Positions 12,385 to 27,400 of a stretch of DNA of 64,000 bases are shown here, one piece after another. Position 1 is the stretch's first letter; the number at the start of each line of letters is the position of its first letter. The notes under the pieces are model-generated. The model saw only the letters and a list, made by a program, of their open reading frames with translations. It was not told where the DNA came from and did no database searches. The stretch lies in assembly GCA_014843695.1 (NCBI GenBank), contig CM026403.1, forward strand, positions 2,596,065 through 2,660,064, in the 5' to 3' direction. The translations under genes were made by a program, and so were the position numbers. The DNA comes from Archivesica marissinica (taxonomy: Eukaryota; Mollusca; Bivalvia; Venerida; Vesicomyidae).

Positions 12385-12402
12385 ATGCTCAGTAAAACTA
12401 AC
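12385..12402 (+). CDS. SBNO1: SBNO1 exon 1, candidate start exon (MLSKTN)
   Basis: An ATG in good context (AAAATGC, A at -3) opens six codons that end exactly at a strong donor, AAC|GTGAGT, in phase 0. Joined to the next exon this reads MLSKTN-DILSAAL. The human protein also has six residues before the matching D-L-L-L-A-A-L. The exon is too short to prove by sequence alone. The alternative is a start exon farther upstream. The 5' untranslated region and promoter are not identified. Confidence 0.55.
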
Positions 12403-15400
12403 GTGAGTAACACGGAATATATTTATTATAGAGCTCAGTCGATTTTACTTTGCGATATTGGGGGGGCTCAGTCAATTTTACTTTGCAATATTGGGGGGAC
12501 TCCAGTCGATTTTACTTTGCAATATTGGGGGGGGCTCAGTCGATTTTACTTTGCAATAATGGGGGAGCTCAGTCGATTTTACCTTGCAATATTGGGGGGG
12601 CTCAGTCAATTTTACTTTGCAATATTGGGGGGACTCCAGTCGATTTTACTTTGCAATATTGGGGGGGGGGGGGTACTGTCAAATATGCTTCAATTACTAA
12701 TGACTGATAGGTCAAAATCTAATAAAATTTGTGCAATTTGTTGATTAAAAATTTAAAAACCTATCACTCTAAATCACACCAAATGTTTACCCTGCATATA
12801 TCTTTATCCTTTCAGCATACATGTATATTTATATATTTAAATTGCACAAAAGTAACTGAGTTGTAAAATTATATCTAGCAAATAAACAGTGGTGTAGATC
12901 ATCCTACTTTATACAGACAGTAATACCAGTTTGTGTTGAAGAAAGACAGTGCTGGACAGTAATTACTATTTGATTGTTTCAGGATATCTTGTCCGCTGCT
13001 CTAGATGATGCAGGTATTACTGCTGATGAGACCTTTGATTTCGACTTCACTGCCCCACCTGCAGTAACAGTTTGTGCCCCACAAGTCATTGGACAGGTAC
13101 AGTAATAAACATCCCTACCCACTCCAGTGTTCCCTCTGTCTGAATTTTTGTCTACGCCACTTCAGTCGCCAATTGAACAAGACTGAAGTCAATTTGACAA
13201 ATTTCGCGCCAACTACGAGCCATATAGTTCACAGATAAATATTTGAAGCCATGTATTTGACAAAACATGAGCCAAAAAAGAGAAAAGATAAAAAAATTAA
13301 AAAAAGTTGCACCAAATATTTTCGCCAATTCACAAAATTTAGCACCAGTATTTGTTTTTGTCGCAATTGGCGACAGGCAGCGGGAACCCTGCTACATGTA
13401 TCTTTTCCTATTCTGCTACAGGCAAACCTCTCACACCAATAGCAAACATGGTCTTTATTGGCAGATGTCTTCTATTTGAAAGTTAAATTGCATCGATAAT
13501 TACTTGACTGGTTATACTGGTTATCATAATGTAGAATGGTTGTGTATATTCTGATATGTTCCTGCTCGCAAGTTTAAATGTATCACAGAGATATGACTAA
13601 AAACTAAATATAAACATGATAAAACAGTTCAGTTATTATTGTCAGAGTTACCTCTCTTATTCCAATATGTGTGCAGGGCCCAAGTAATAAAATGGGTTGT
13701 TATAAATGATAGATAGGTATAAAGAGGTGCATGCTCCTGGTTTACTGCAAAGAAGTGGATGTATGTTTGTCTTAACAGTAATGTTACGTGACGAGGAAAG
13801 TTAGTCTCAAAATTTAACTTTTGTGTTGGAGATAGTATGGGTTGAGGCCCTGCACTGTGGGGACAGCTTGCTGGTTATAGCCGCCATACTGGGAAAGAAA
13901 TAGCTCCTATTTGCCCGGCTATTCATATCATGTACATGTATCGACAGATTCGTTGTGGAGCATATTTTGTTCAGCCGTTCTAGTACGATTGTTACTACAC
14001 AGCATAGATTGTGTGACGTACATGCACGATTATTACTACACAGCATAGATTGTGTGACATGCATGCACGATTGTTACTACACAGCATAGATTGTGTGATG
14101 TGCATGTACGATTATTACTACACAACCTAGATTGTGTGACGTGCATGCACGATTGTTACTACACAGTATAGATTGTGTGACGTGCATGCACGATTGTTAC
14201 TACACAGCATAGATTGTGTGACGTGCATGCACGATTGTTACTACACAGCATAGATTGTGTGATGTGCATGTACGATTATTACTACACAACCTAGATTGTG
14301 TGACGTGCATGCACGATTATTACTACACAGCATAGATTGTGTGACGTGCATGCACGATTGTTACTACACAGCATAGATTGTGTGACGTACATGTATGATT
14401 GTTACTACACAGCATAGATTGTGTGACGTGCATGCACGATTGTTACTACACAGCATAGATTGTGTGACGTGCATGCACGATTGTTACTACACAGCATAGA
14501 TTGTGTGACGTGCATGCACGATTGTTACTACACAGCATAGATTGTGTGACGTGCATGCACGATTGTTACTACACAGCATAGATTGTGTGACGTGCATGCA
14601 CGATTGTTACTACACAGCATAGATTGTGTGACGTGCATGCACGATTGATACTACACAGCCTAGATTGTGTGACGTACATGTACGATTGTTACTACACAGC
14701 ATAGATTGTGTGACGTGCATGCACGATTGTTACTACACAGCATATATTGTGTGACGTGCATGCACGATTGATACTACACAGCATAGATTGTGTGACGTGC
14801 ATGCACGATTATTACTACACAGCATAGATTGTGTGACGTGCATGCACGATTGATACTACACAGCATAGATTGTGTGACGTGCATGTACGATTGTTACTAC
14901 ACAGCATAGATTGTGTGACGTGCATGCACGATTGTTACTACACAGCATAGATTGTGTGACGTGCATGTACGATTATTACTACACAGCCTAGATTGTGTGA
15001 CGTGCATGCACGATTGTTACTACACAGCATAGATTGTGTGACGTGCATGCACGATTGTTACTACACAGCATAGATTGTGTGATGTGCATGCACGATTGTT
15101 ACTACACAGCATAGATTGTGTGACGTGCATGCACGATTGTTACTACACAGCATAGATTGTGTGACGTGCATGTACGCTTGTTACTACACAGCATAGATTG
15201 TGTGACATATATGTACGATTGTTACTACACAGCATAGATTGTGTGACGTGCATGTACGATTGTTACTACACAGCATAGATTGTGTGACGTGCATGCACGA
15301 TTGTTACTACACAGCATAGATTGTGTGACGTGCATGTACGATTATTACTACACAGCCTAGATTGTGTGACGTGCATGCACGATTGTTACTACACAGCATA

Positions 15401-18400
15401 GATTGTGTGACGTGCATGCACGATTGTTACTACACAGCATAGATTGTGTGACGTGCATGCACGATTGTTACTACACAGCATAGATTGTGTGACGTGCATG
15501 CACGATTGTTACTACACATAGATTGTGTGATGTACATGTACGATTGTTACTACACAGCATAGATTGTGTGACGTGCATGTACGATTGTTACTACACAGCA
15601 TAGATTGTGTGACATATATGTACGATTGTTACTACACAGCATAGATTGTGTGACGTGCATGTACGATTGATACTACACAGCATAGATTGTGTGACGTGCA
15701 TGTACGATTGATACTACACAGCATAGATTGTGTGACATACATGCACGATTGTTGCTACACAGCATAGATTGTGTGATGTACATGTACGATTGGTACTACA
15801 CATAGATTGTGGGACGTGCATGTATGATTGGTACTACACATAGATTGTGGGACGTGCATGTATGATTGGTACTACACATAGATTGTGTGACGTGCATGTA
15901 CGATTGGTACTACACATAGATTGTGTGACGTGCATGTACGATTGGTACTACACATAGATTGTGTGACGTGCATGTACGATTGGTACTACACATAGATTGT
16001 ATGACGTGCATGTACGATTGGTACTACACATAGATTGTGTGATGTGCATGCACGATTGTTTCTACACAGCATAGATAGTGTGACGTGCATATACGATTGG
16101 TACTACACATAGATTGTGTGATGTGCATGCACGATTGTTTCTACACAGCATAGATTGTGTGACGTGCATGCACGATTGGTACTACACATAGAGTGTGTGA
16201 TGTGCATGTACGATTGGTACTACACATAGATTGTGTGACGTGCCCTGCTTGTATTTAATGGTCATATTGTGTATTTTAACCATATTTTGTTGAAATTTAT
16301 TAAATAGCCCTATTTAAGGGCACAACCGCGCTCATTTCTCCCAGACCTAATATGAGCCCTTATCATAACGATACTCTTATAAGCGGCTGCTGAATACCTG
16401 CCTACTGCTAACTTACTGCTGAATACCTGCCTACTGCGAACTTACTGCTGATTTGTGTACATGTATTACAGTATAATTAGTCAGTAATTATTGTAGTGAA
16501 AGAGAATTCAATAATTATCAGTAAATTGTAAATCTATATTGTTTGGTTGAGTAATCACTATTTGCACAATGTTCCCTTATTTCATATTGGTGTAAATATT
16601 ATACTATCTGTAGTTGAAGTATGATTTATTCTGTATTTTACAGCCCAGTCCCTCGTATGGCTCACTGCACAACCCAGTGATGGTTAATGGCCAGCCACCA
16701 CCACTGATGGTATCCAGACAAGGGGGAACAGCTCCACCGTTGTTCTCTAATGCTCTTAAATCTCTTGCCGCTCACAACAATATAACTCCGCAGAAGGTTG
16801 TTAATGCACACATACCGGAGCGTATTGTCACAACTGTAAGTAGAAATTATAACACGCGTCTATACTACCTGTTGCAACAAATCACTGTTATTGTAAAAAG
16901 TGAATGTAGAACTTAATCCCCCTTGAGCACCCCCTGTTCATGTTGCCAGGACAAAATTGACCTGTGAAAAATAAGTGCTTGGACAAAATCCCCCTTTGAA
17001 AATGTTGAGCATCCTACATTTATGTATGTATATAATGCAAATATAGCTTCATTTATGTGCTGTACATGTATGTATATAATGCAAATATAGCTTCATTTAT
17101 GTGCTGTACATGTATGTATATAATGCAAATATAGCTTCATCTATGTGCTGTACATGTATGTATAGCACAGCTTCATTTATGTACTGTACATGTATGTATA
17201 TAATGCAAATATAGCTTCATCTATGTGCTGTACATGTATGTATAGCACAGCTTCATTTATGTACTGTACATGTATGTATAACACAGCTTCATTTATGTAC
17301 TGTACATGTATGTATAGCACAGCTTCATTTATGTACTGTACATGTATGTATAACACAGCTTCATTTATGTACTGTACATGTATGTATAACACAGCTTCAT
17401 TTATGTACTGTACATGTATGTATAACACAGCTTCATTTATGTACTGTACATGTATGTATAACACAGCTTCATGTATGTACTGTACATGTATGTATAACAC
17501 AGCTTCATGTATGTGCTGTACATGTATGTATAACACAGCTTCATTTATGTACTGTACATGTATGTATAACACAGCTTCATTTATGTGCTGTACATATATG
17601 TATAACACAGCTTCATTTATGTACTGTACATGTATGTATAACACAGCTTCATTTATGTACTGTACATGTATGTATAGCACAGCTTCATTTATTGTGAGAT
17701 TTATCTTGTACGTCATATTGTTTTTTATCATAATCCCCTGCTGGACGCTGTCCCATATTGTGCTTACAGACGGATATGTAGTCCAGTGGTAACATGCTGG
17801 ACTGGTAATCTAGGGATCGCAGGTTCGATCCCCGTCTGACCTTAATAAAATTAACAGTCTTTCAGATGGGACGTTAAACCGAGGTCTCGTGTCGGTGTCT
17901 CTCTCTGTATCATTGCACTATCCTACAAAAATCTAAAATGACTAATCTCTTCAGGAGGCATCGCTCATATGGGCAACCGGTAGTGACGATAAATAAACGT
18001 AAAACACACACACACACACAATATTGTGCTTATATACTTGTAAACTTATTTTATTTATGAATAGTCTTATTTTGTTTGGCTCTCTTCTTAGCACCATAAC
18101 AAACCATAATAGCAAAGGAAGTAATACATGCGCATACTTTCAGCATATTTTATTAAAATTGCTGCTTTAATGACATTGGGCCGACCTAGATTACGGACAA
18201 GTCTGGCAGGTGAACTTACAGCAATGCATGAGTTTTGCTGTTATATAACCTGTTGATACTCGTAGCAAATTGAGGCCCGGGCAGAGTTATCGATAATCAA
18301 TTAATTGCTAAGATCAATATGGTATATATAAACCCCCATTCATTTATGTTGTAAACTTAATCTGTCGGCAAAATATACACTGTAAATGTTATTATTAGAA

Positions 18401-21400
18401 CAGTTACAAGTGTGTTTATCATGTAGCCTGAGGAAAGCAATCATAATTACTTAAGTAGTATATATAATGTTCCGTTCATCTGCGTACATCCCTTTAAGTA
18501 AGGGGACTTCTCGTATACATGTACACATTTCCTCTTCTGAGCAGGAATATAACTCTAATACTATTGTGCTTGTATCTATTGTAGCCTTCCACTTTGGCCA
18601 GTCAGCCAGCTGTGTCGATTCTTCAAAGATCTTCGTCGACACCCACCATCATAAAACTACCAGGCAATCAAGGCCAGTTGGCCACACAACCAACTATTGC
18701 CGCTGGTGCTGCTGGAAATACACCCGGCCGAACAAAGATCATCACCGTAAAGCGTGTTGGAGCGAACGGAAGTATCACACAGAGTCGCTCATTTACGATT
18801 AGTGCTGATGGTGCGAGCGGATTTAGTGGTGGACAGAAAATTATTGTACAAAGAGGAAATGGAGGAACCGGACAAGTCATGCAGGCTGGTTCCCAGGGTC
18901 AGGTGTTGCAGGCTGGTTCCCATGTACCAACTCCAGCTCAGGCGGCTGGATCCCATGCGACTGGTACTATAAAGGTTCCTATAAGTGTTGTTCAGTCAGC
19001 TGCTCAGCGAACTCAACAACAAAATGTCATTGTCACAACTATTGGAAACACATCTGCGTTTGTGAATCAGTTTAAACAGTTTACACAGACTTATACGACG
19101 AGTTCTGACACAAAAGTGAATCTGTCTGTGCAAAACCCACCGTTTACATCAAGTCTGGCTCAAAATAGTGTGAGAACACAGCCACATGTCATTCATATAA
19201 ACAGGCCGTTGGCAACGACAAGTAATCAAATAGTGAATAGAACCCTTCCACAGACTGCCAGACTGGTTTCCACTCAATCTGTGATGACTGCAGGCAGTCC
19301 AAGCATCCGTGTGATACAGAGACCATTCCAGAATAGTCCTAGTACCAGTCCAGGTTTAAATCATAGTCAGTCAGTGCCTGGCAACTTGACTTCATATAGC
19401 AATATATCAAATATTCCGCATCACATGTTCGATCAAAGAGATTCACCGCCATCAGTTATTGTGAACCAGTCGGGTTTTGGCGGAAACAGTAAATTAGTGT
19501 TAAACAATTTATACGAGAAGGAAATGAGTTCCATGGATCCTATGTCAGCTATGCACAGAAGTGTCCAGAGCATTCCTGCGCCTAAAATAACCAACAGGGA
19601 CGTCTCACGTATGTGGTCAAACCAAGATATTCGACTGAAAAATATTACACATAGTGTTGTAAGTATTTACGAGTATCAAGTGATATATATGTCGTGTAGC
19701 ATGTAGGCTTGACAAGTATTTCTGTACTTGGAAGAACGTCAGAGTATCAAATAGCAAAATGATAATCATGTATTCGAGAGAGATAAAAATTTCTGAACAA
19801 ATATATAATTGTAGCTATACGTTTGACAGTAAAGTGTCAATATGTTTGTTTAATAGTTATAGTCCTAGTGGTTACGGTCGCTGACTTGTATACCACTGTA
19901 ACCTATCATCACTGATGGTCATGGGTTCGAGCCCCGCTCAGGCCGTGTCTCATTTATATGAAAAAGTTGGCAGTTTCTTACGGAGGTTGGTGCACCCAAG
20001 TACTGGTTAACCGCTGGAGCCTGCCCAGGAAAGGTGTTGTTAGGTAAACTGCCTGCCGGCGATATAGCCCAAAATTGTGCTGATGCAGGCGTAAAACCTG
20101 AAATATAAATAAATATAAATAAATTAATAGTTATGTCAATAAACTGAATAAAGGGGCATTTCATTTTGCCCCTGTTTAGCTTAATTACAATGCAAAGTTT
20201 CATCACATAATCTAATAATTTCGCCTTCATTTTCGGCCATGCCTTATCCGAAATACACAAAATATCTGAAATTAAAGCAGACATACGATCACAGTAATGC
20301 AATTTACATCTAGACAAGAATCAAATCATTGTTTCCGAGCACTAGATCGGAACTGTGTCTGAGTACTCGAGTATCAAAATTGCTACTCATTGCCATCCTT
20401 AATTTCATGTATATATTAACGAGTTTATAGGAGGTAGAGTGGTAGACACTTTGGTTTGTTTTTTACATATTTAATGCTAAGTCAGTGCCAGTGTTTATTT
20501 ATCGTCTCTGCAGTTTGCCCACATAAGTGATGCCTCATGATAATATTAATAGTGCATTGATACAGACAGAGCCCCATTCCAGAAACATGTCTGGTTCTTT
20601 ATGTAGTAGTGCACCAAGTCCTCGACCGCGAGACCATGATATTAGTTGTGTTAGAATTGCATAGCACTGGATTACAACACCAGCAGGTTAACTACTGAAC
20701 CACTTCATGTAGTCTGCTACCTTTTCACAGCATTGAACAAGTACTCAAGTTAACCACTGAGCACATGTAGTCTGCTACCTTTTCACAGCGTTGAACAAGT
20801 ACTCAAGTTAACCACTGAACACATGTAGTCTGCTACCTTTTCACAGCGTTGAACAAGTACTCAAGTTAACCACTGAACACATGTAGAATGCTACCTTTTC
20901 ACAACATTGAGCAAGTACTCAAGTTCACCACTGAACACATGTAGTCTGCTACCTTTTCACAACGTTGAATAAGTACTCAAGTTATCCACTGAGCACATGT
21001 AGTCTGCTACCTTTTCACAACGTTGAATAAGTACTCAAGTTAACCACTGGACACATGTAGTCTGCCAAGAGGCCGCAAAGTCATGTACGGTGACAGAAGC
21101 TTTGCTACTGCTGCACCAAGACTATGGAATGCTCTCCCGGCAGGAATCAGAGAGTCTAAATCAGTGTCTAGTTTTAAGACATCACTTAAAACACACTTTT
21201 TCTTAGAAATACACGGACACTAAACTGGTGTGCATATAGAAGTGTTTTGACAACTTCAACATTAAGAATGTTTGAAGTAGTTTTATCTTGTGCTTATTTA
21301 TATTGTTTTAACAAACAATCCTTAAATCTTTTAACATATATATCTGGTATACATATTCTTTAACTGCATATCTTAGTCTTATGGCGTATGCCTTTTAGTT

Positions 21401-24400
21401 CTTGCTTTGAAGTCCACCCACGCTCTCCCTCTTCTGCCATGGGGACAGGGGCCTCTGGCAGGCGAGGGTGGGCCTGGTATGCGACCCTTACATTAATTTT
21501 TTTTTTTTAAACTTCATTGACTAAATTAGTTAGGATACATTGTTACATTACTTTAAGTTATACTATTGTTTATTACATGTTTTACTGTTTTTACTTGCAG
21601 ACTCTTATTGTAAAGCACCTTTGAACGTATCTGATATGAAAAGGGTGCTATATAAATGTGGTATAATAATAATAACTTTTCACAACGTTGAATAAGTACT
21701 CGAGTTAACCACTGAACACATGTAGTGTGCTACCTTTTCACAACATTGAGCAAGTACTCAAGTTCACCACTGAACACATGTAGTCTGCTAACTTTTCACA
21801 ACGTTGAATAAGTACTCAAGTTAACCACTGAACACATGTAGAATGCTACCTTTTCACAACATTGAGCAAGTACTCAAGTTCACCACTGAACACATGTAGT
21901 CTGCTAACTTTTCACAACGTTGAATAAGTACTCAAGTTAACCACTGAACACATGTAGAATGCTACCTTTTCACAACATTGAGCAAGTACTCAAGTTCACC
22001 ACTGAACACATGTAGTCTGCTAACTTTTCACAACGTTGAATAAGTACTCAAGTTAACCACTGAACACATGTAGAATGCTACCTTTTCACAACATTGAGCA
22101 AGTACTCAAGTTCACCACTGAACACATGTAGTCTGCTAACTTTTCACAACGTTGAATAAGTACTCAAGTTAACCACTGAACACATGTAGAATGCTACCTT
22201 TTCACAACATTGAGCAAGTACTCAAGTTCACCACTGAACACATGTAGTCTGCTACCTTTTCACAATGTTGAATAAGTACTCAAGTTATCCACTGAACACA
22301 TGTAGTGTGCTACCTTTTCACAACATTGAGCAAGTACTCAAGTTAACCACTGAACACATGTAGTCTGTTACCTTTTCACAACATTGAATATGTACTCAAG
22401 TTATCCACTGAACACATGTAGTCTGCTAACTTTTCACAACGTTGAATAAGTACTCAAGTTATCCACTGAACACATGTAGTCTGCTACCTTTTCACAGCAT
22501 TAAATAAGTACTCAAATAGAGTATCAATAATGTAGTGTCGTCTCTGTGGTGGAGTGGTTACAGTTGCTGACTTGTATACCACTGTAACCTATCACCACAG
22601 GTCACAGGTTTGAACAAGTTGGCAGTTTCTTACGGAGGTTGGGGCACCAAGTACTGGTTAACTGCTGGAGCCAGGAAAGGTGTTGTTGGTAATCTGCCTT
22701 CCGGCGATATAGCCCAAAATGGTGCTGATGAAGGCATAACACCCAAACAAAACAAATATGAGTAAGACTAATTGTCAGAAAATTTGTTGAGCCGATTTTG
22801 ATTCACACAGATTTTACTATTTTTCGTATGGAAATCAAATTGATTTTTTACCAGTTCATTTTTTTTGTAATTTGAATATTAGTAAAATTTGTGAGGTTTT
22901 GTTTGAAACAGGTGAATCATTCCCAGCCTGGTCCGAAACAGGTGACAGTGGTGGAAGAGGAGGAAGAAGGAGAGGAGGTGGAAGGACTCGGGCAGGCAGA
23001 AACATACTCTGATTACATGCCTGCTAAATGTAAGTACAAGTCGAGAGACTGGTAGGCAGAAACATACTCTGATACATGCCTGCTAAATGTAAGTACAGGT
23101 CAAGACTTAGGCAGGCAGAAACATACTCTGATACATGTCTGCTAAATGTAAGTACAAGTCGAGAGACTGGCAGGCAGAAACATACTCTGATACATGTCTG
23201 CTAAATGTAAGTACAGGTCGAGACTCGGGCAGGCAGAAACATACTCTGATACATGTCTGCTAAATGTAAGTACAGGTCGAGACTCGGGCAGGCAGAAACA
23301 TACTCTGATACATGCCTGCTAAATGTAAGTACAGGTCGAGAGACTCAGGCAGGCAGAAACATACTCTGATACATGTCTGCTAAATGTAAGTACAAGTCGA
23401 GAGACTCAGGCAGGCAGAAACATACTCTGATACATGTCTGCTAAATGTAAGTACAGGTCGAGAGACTCAGGCAGGCAGAAACATACTCTGATACATGTCT
23501 GCTAAATGTAAGTACAAGTCGAGAGACTCAGGCAGGCAGAAACATACTCTGATACATGTCTGCTAAATGTAAGTACAGGTCGAGAGACTCAGGCAGGCAG
23601 AAACATACTCTGATACATGTCTGCTAAATGTAAGTACAAGTCGAGAGACTCAGGCAGGCAGAAACATACTCTGATACATGTCTGCTAAATGTAAGTACAG
23701 GTCGAGACTCGGGCAGGCAGAAACATACTCTGATACATGTCTGCTAAATGTAAGTACAGGTCGAGAGACTCAGGCAGGCAGAAACATACTCTGATACATG
23801 TCTGCTAAATGTAAGTACAGGTCGAGAGACTCGGTCAGGCAGAAACATACTCTGATACATGCCTGCTAAATGTAAGTACAGGTCGAGAGACTCAGGCAGG
23901 CAGAAACATACTCTGATACATGTCTGCTAAATGTAAGTACAAGTCGAGAGACTGATAGGTCAAAACATTCTCTAATTCTCTCGGATACATATTCAGATTA
24001 CCTGCTGGCTAAGTGTTAGTATAAGTCGAGAGACTCCAGCAAGTGGTAACGTACTCTGCATACAAGCCCCTGACATTCAGGGGCTCGGGCATGCATAAAC
24101 AACTCCAATTACTGACACATGCACGCTAAATATAAGTACCATGAAACCTCCAAATAGCTGTGGGTTTTTGTATCAATCGTAGTTCCTACTGGCAGTCTCT
24201 CAAATAAATCTCGATTTGCAGCAATGAGAGAGCCGTTGTGCATGATTCCGCAGATCCGATAAATCCATGAATCATACATACAATGTAAACAAATGTTATA
24301 CATGCCAGAGTTCATACCGGTACTGGTTTTGAAAAGTCGTGGAAATTAGTTTTCCAGGCCTTGAAATCCTAGAAAAACAAAAGGTTTTTCTTGCTGGGTC

Positions 24401-27400
24401 ATGGAAAACTGGTCCTGTTTGGATAGATAAGCTGCATATTTGTGCAGGAAAATGTTCTCACTGTTCATCGTCGTATCATTTTATCGTTTATGGGTATGAA
24501 ATGCCCAGGTACCATTCTAAGGTAGCTTACTCCATGGGTTCCACAAATTCTTCAAAAGTCCCGACTTCCTGACTCTAAATTTTGGAAGTCACAGTCCAGA
24601 TTTTTACAAGTAATTCATCCCAATTATCAATAGTAAAGGCACATGCTGCCGACAAGTGCCAGGATAGGTGATAACGTCCATGTCCTGCGCTGTCGATACA
24701 TTTTATACAAATTTATTTTAGCTTGATGTGAACCAAGTTTTTGCAACATTAAATTAATCACTCTCGAGAACTCATTCCTCATGGAATCTACTGCCATTTG
24801 GGAGAGAGAAGAGGCTTTGTGGAATTTAAGTGCCTTGCCTAAGGGCACAATCGTAACAGCTACAGCTAGGAGCGAAATCTGGGCCTTTCACACCTTGTGA
24901 ATGCATTAGCACAACTTCCAATCATGCTGTCAATCACACTGTCAAAAGTGAGCACCGACTTGGTGGAGGTTAAAATTGATTATGTGCATCATTACATACA
25001 CATTCATTGTTGCTAGTGGATAATCAGCTGGATTTATATACAGATAATGTACGTCCACTGGGAATATATTGGCATTACGTCGAGAATTTTCGTTAGTTGA
25101 ACCCATGTTTAACAGTTACCCTATGATGTGCAATGAAGTCATTGAGCGCTCGGCCATTTATTGTCAATGTCAGTTTTTTGTAAAGATTTAATTAAACGGT
25201 GAATAAAGTCAGGAAAGTGTAAAATATATACTTGCTGGATGACACAACATGTATACTAATAGTCATAGTTGCTGGATGACACAACATGTATACTAATAGT
25301 CATAGAAATTGATATCCAAGTTGTGGAATTTTATACCAAAATTTATGTGCGAACCCTGACATGCTGATAGATTGATGTTCTGCTTTTAGTTTATACAAAT
25401 TTATTTTAACTCGATTGCGAAACAAGTTCTTACAACTTATATTAATCACTCTAAGGGCACAATCGTAACGGCTCCAGTGGGGCTCAAACTCTGGACCTTT
25501 CGCACCTGACGCGACCGCGCATCCACTGCGCTATCACAACTTCCACTTTCTGCTTATAATATCCCGCACACTTTTTTTCCAGTGAGACTAGGAATGAAGC
25601 ATCCAGATCCTGTGGTAGAGACGAGCTCCATGTCCAGTATTGAATCGAGCGACATCCATTATAGACTATCTATACCAGAAAGCACCATTGATTACGGAGA
25701 GTTGTCCGCACTACAGCTCGAGTCGATAGTGTACGCGTCGCAGAGGCACGAGATAATACTGCCAAGTGGAGACCGAGCAGGCTTTCTCATAGGAGACGGT
25801 GCTGGTGTGGGAAAGGGACGAACGTTGGCAGGACTTATATTTGAAAATTACCTACTGGGACGCAAGAGAGCAATATGGTAAGGGACATGAATTTATTTGA
25901 ATTATTTAATTATATGCATCTATTCTACAAGAATTGATAAATATTCAACTTCCAAATAACCCAACTAATGTTGTCCCAAATAACCCAACCAATGTTATCC
26001 CAAATAACCTAACTAATGTTATCCCAAATAACCCAACTAATGTTATCCCAAATAACCCAACCATTGTTATCCCAAATAACCCAACTAATGTTATCCCAAA
26101 TAACCCAACCAATGTTATCCCAAATAACCCAACTAATGTTATCCCAAATAACCCAACCAATGTTATCCCAAATAACCAGACCAATGTTATCCCAAATAAG
26201 CCAACCAATGTTATCCCAAATAACCCAACCAATGTTATCCCAAATAACCCAACCATTGTTATCCCAAATAACCCAACCATTGTTATCCCAAATAACCAGA
26301 CCAATGTTATCCCAAATAACCCAACCAATGTTATCCCAAATAACCCAACTAATGTTATCCCAAATAACCAGACCAATGTTATCCCAAATAACCCAACCAA
26401 TGTTATCCCAAATAACCAACCAATGTTATCCCAAATAACCCAACCAATGTTATCCCAAATAACCAGACCAATGTTATCCCAAATAACCCAACCAATGTTA
26501 TCCCAAATAACCAACCAATGTTATCCCAAATAACCAGACCAATGTTATCCCAAATAACCAGACCAATGTTATCCCAAATAACCCAACCAATGTTATCCCA
26601 AATAGCCAAACCAATGTTATCCCAAATAAGCCAACCAATGTTATCCCAAATAGCCAAACCAATGTTATCCCAAATAGCCAAACCAATGTTATCCAAAATA
26701 GCCAAACCAATGTTATCCCAAATAGCCAAACCAATGTTATCCCAAATAGCCAAACCAATGTTATCCCAAATAAGCCAACCAATGTTATCCCAAATAGCCA
26801 AACCAATGATATCCCAAATAACCAAACCAATGTTATCCCAAATAAGCCAACCAATGTTATCCCAAATAGCCAAACCAATGACAACCCAAATAGCCAAACC
26901 AATGTTAACCCAAATAAGCCAACAAATGTTATCCCAAATAGCCAAACCAATGTTAACCCAAATAGCCAAACCAATGTTAACCCAAATAGCCAAACCAATG
27001 TTAACCCAAATAAGCCAACCAATGTTATCCCAAATAGCCAAACCAATGTTAACCCAAATAGCCAAACCAACGTTAACCCAAATAAGCCAACCAATGTTAT
27101 CCCAAATAGCCAAACCAATGTTATCCCAAATAGCCAAACCAATGTTAACCCAAATAGCCAAACCAATGTTAACCGGACATTCAGGTCCAATAGATATTTA
27201 TGATTATGCCCCATTTGTACATTGACTATATTGAAATTTAGCTCATCAGAACCATGTGGCCTGAACCCCCATCATGTTTTCATCCAATTGAATTGAGACT
27301 GGGTAAAAAGTAAATCTTTGATATTATGTAGTTGACAATATCATGTATATGGTCTGATCTCGTCGTTAAGTTATGCCGTTTATCATACCACACTGTGTTA

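Noticed and set aside
13975..16245. CRISPR-like array
   Set aside because: The units are directly tandem with no unique spacers, and the context is an animal intron.
17177..17792. Overlapping ORFs of 184 and 200 codons on opposite strands
   Set aside because: 36-bp array; no independent coding sign.
25934..27225. ORFs of 199-252 codons on both strands
   Set aside because: 24-bp array in intron 6.
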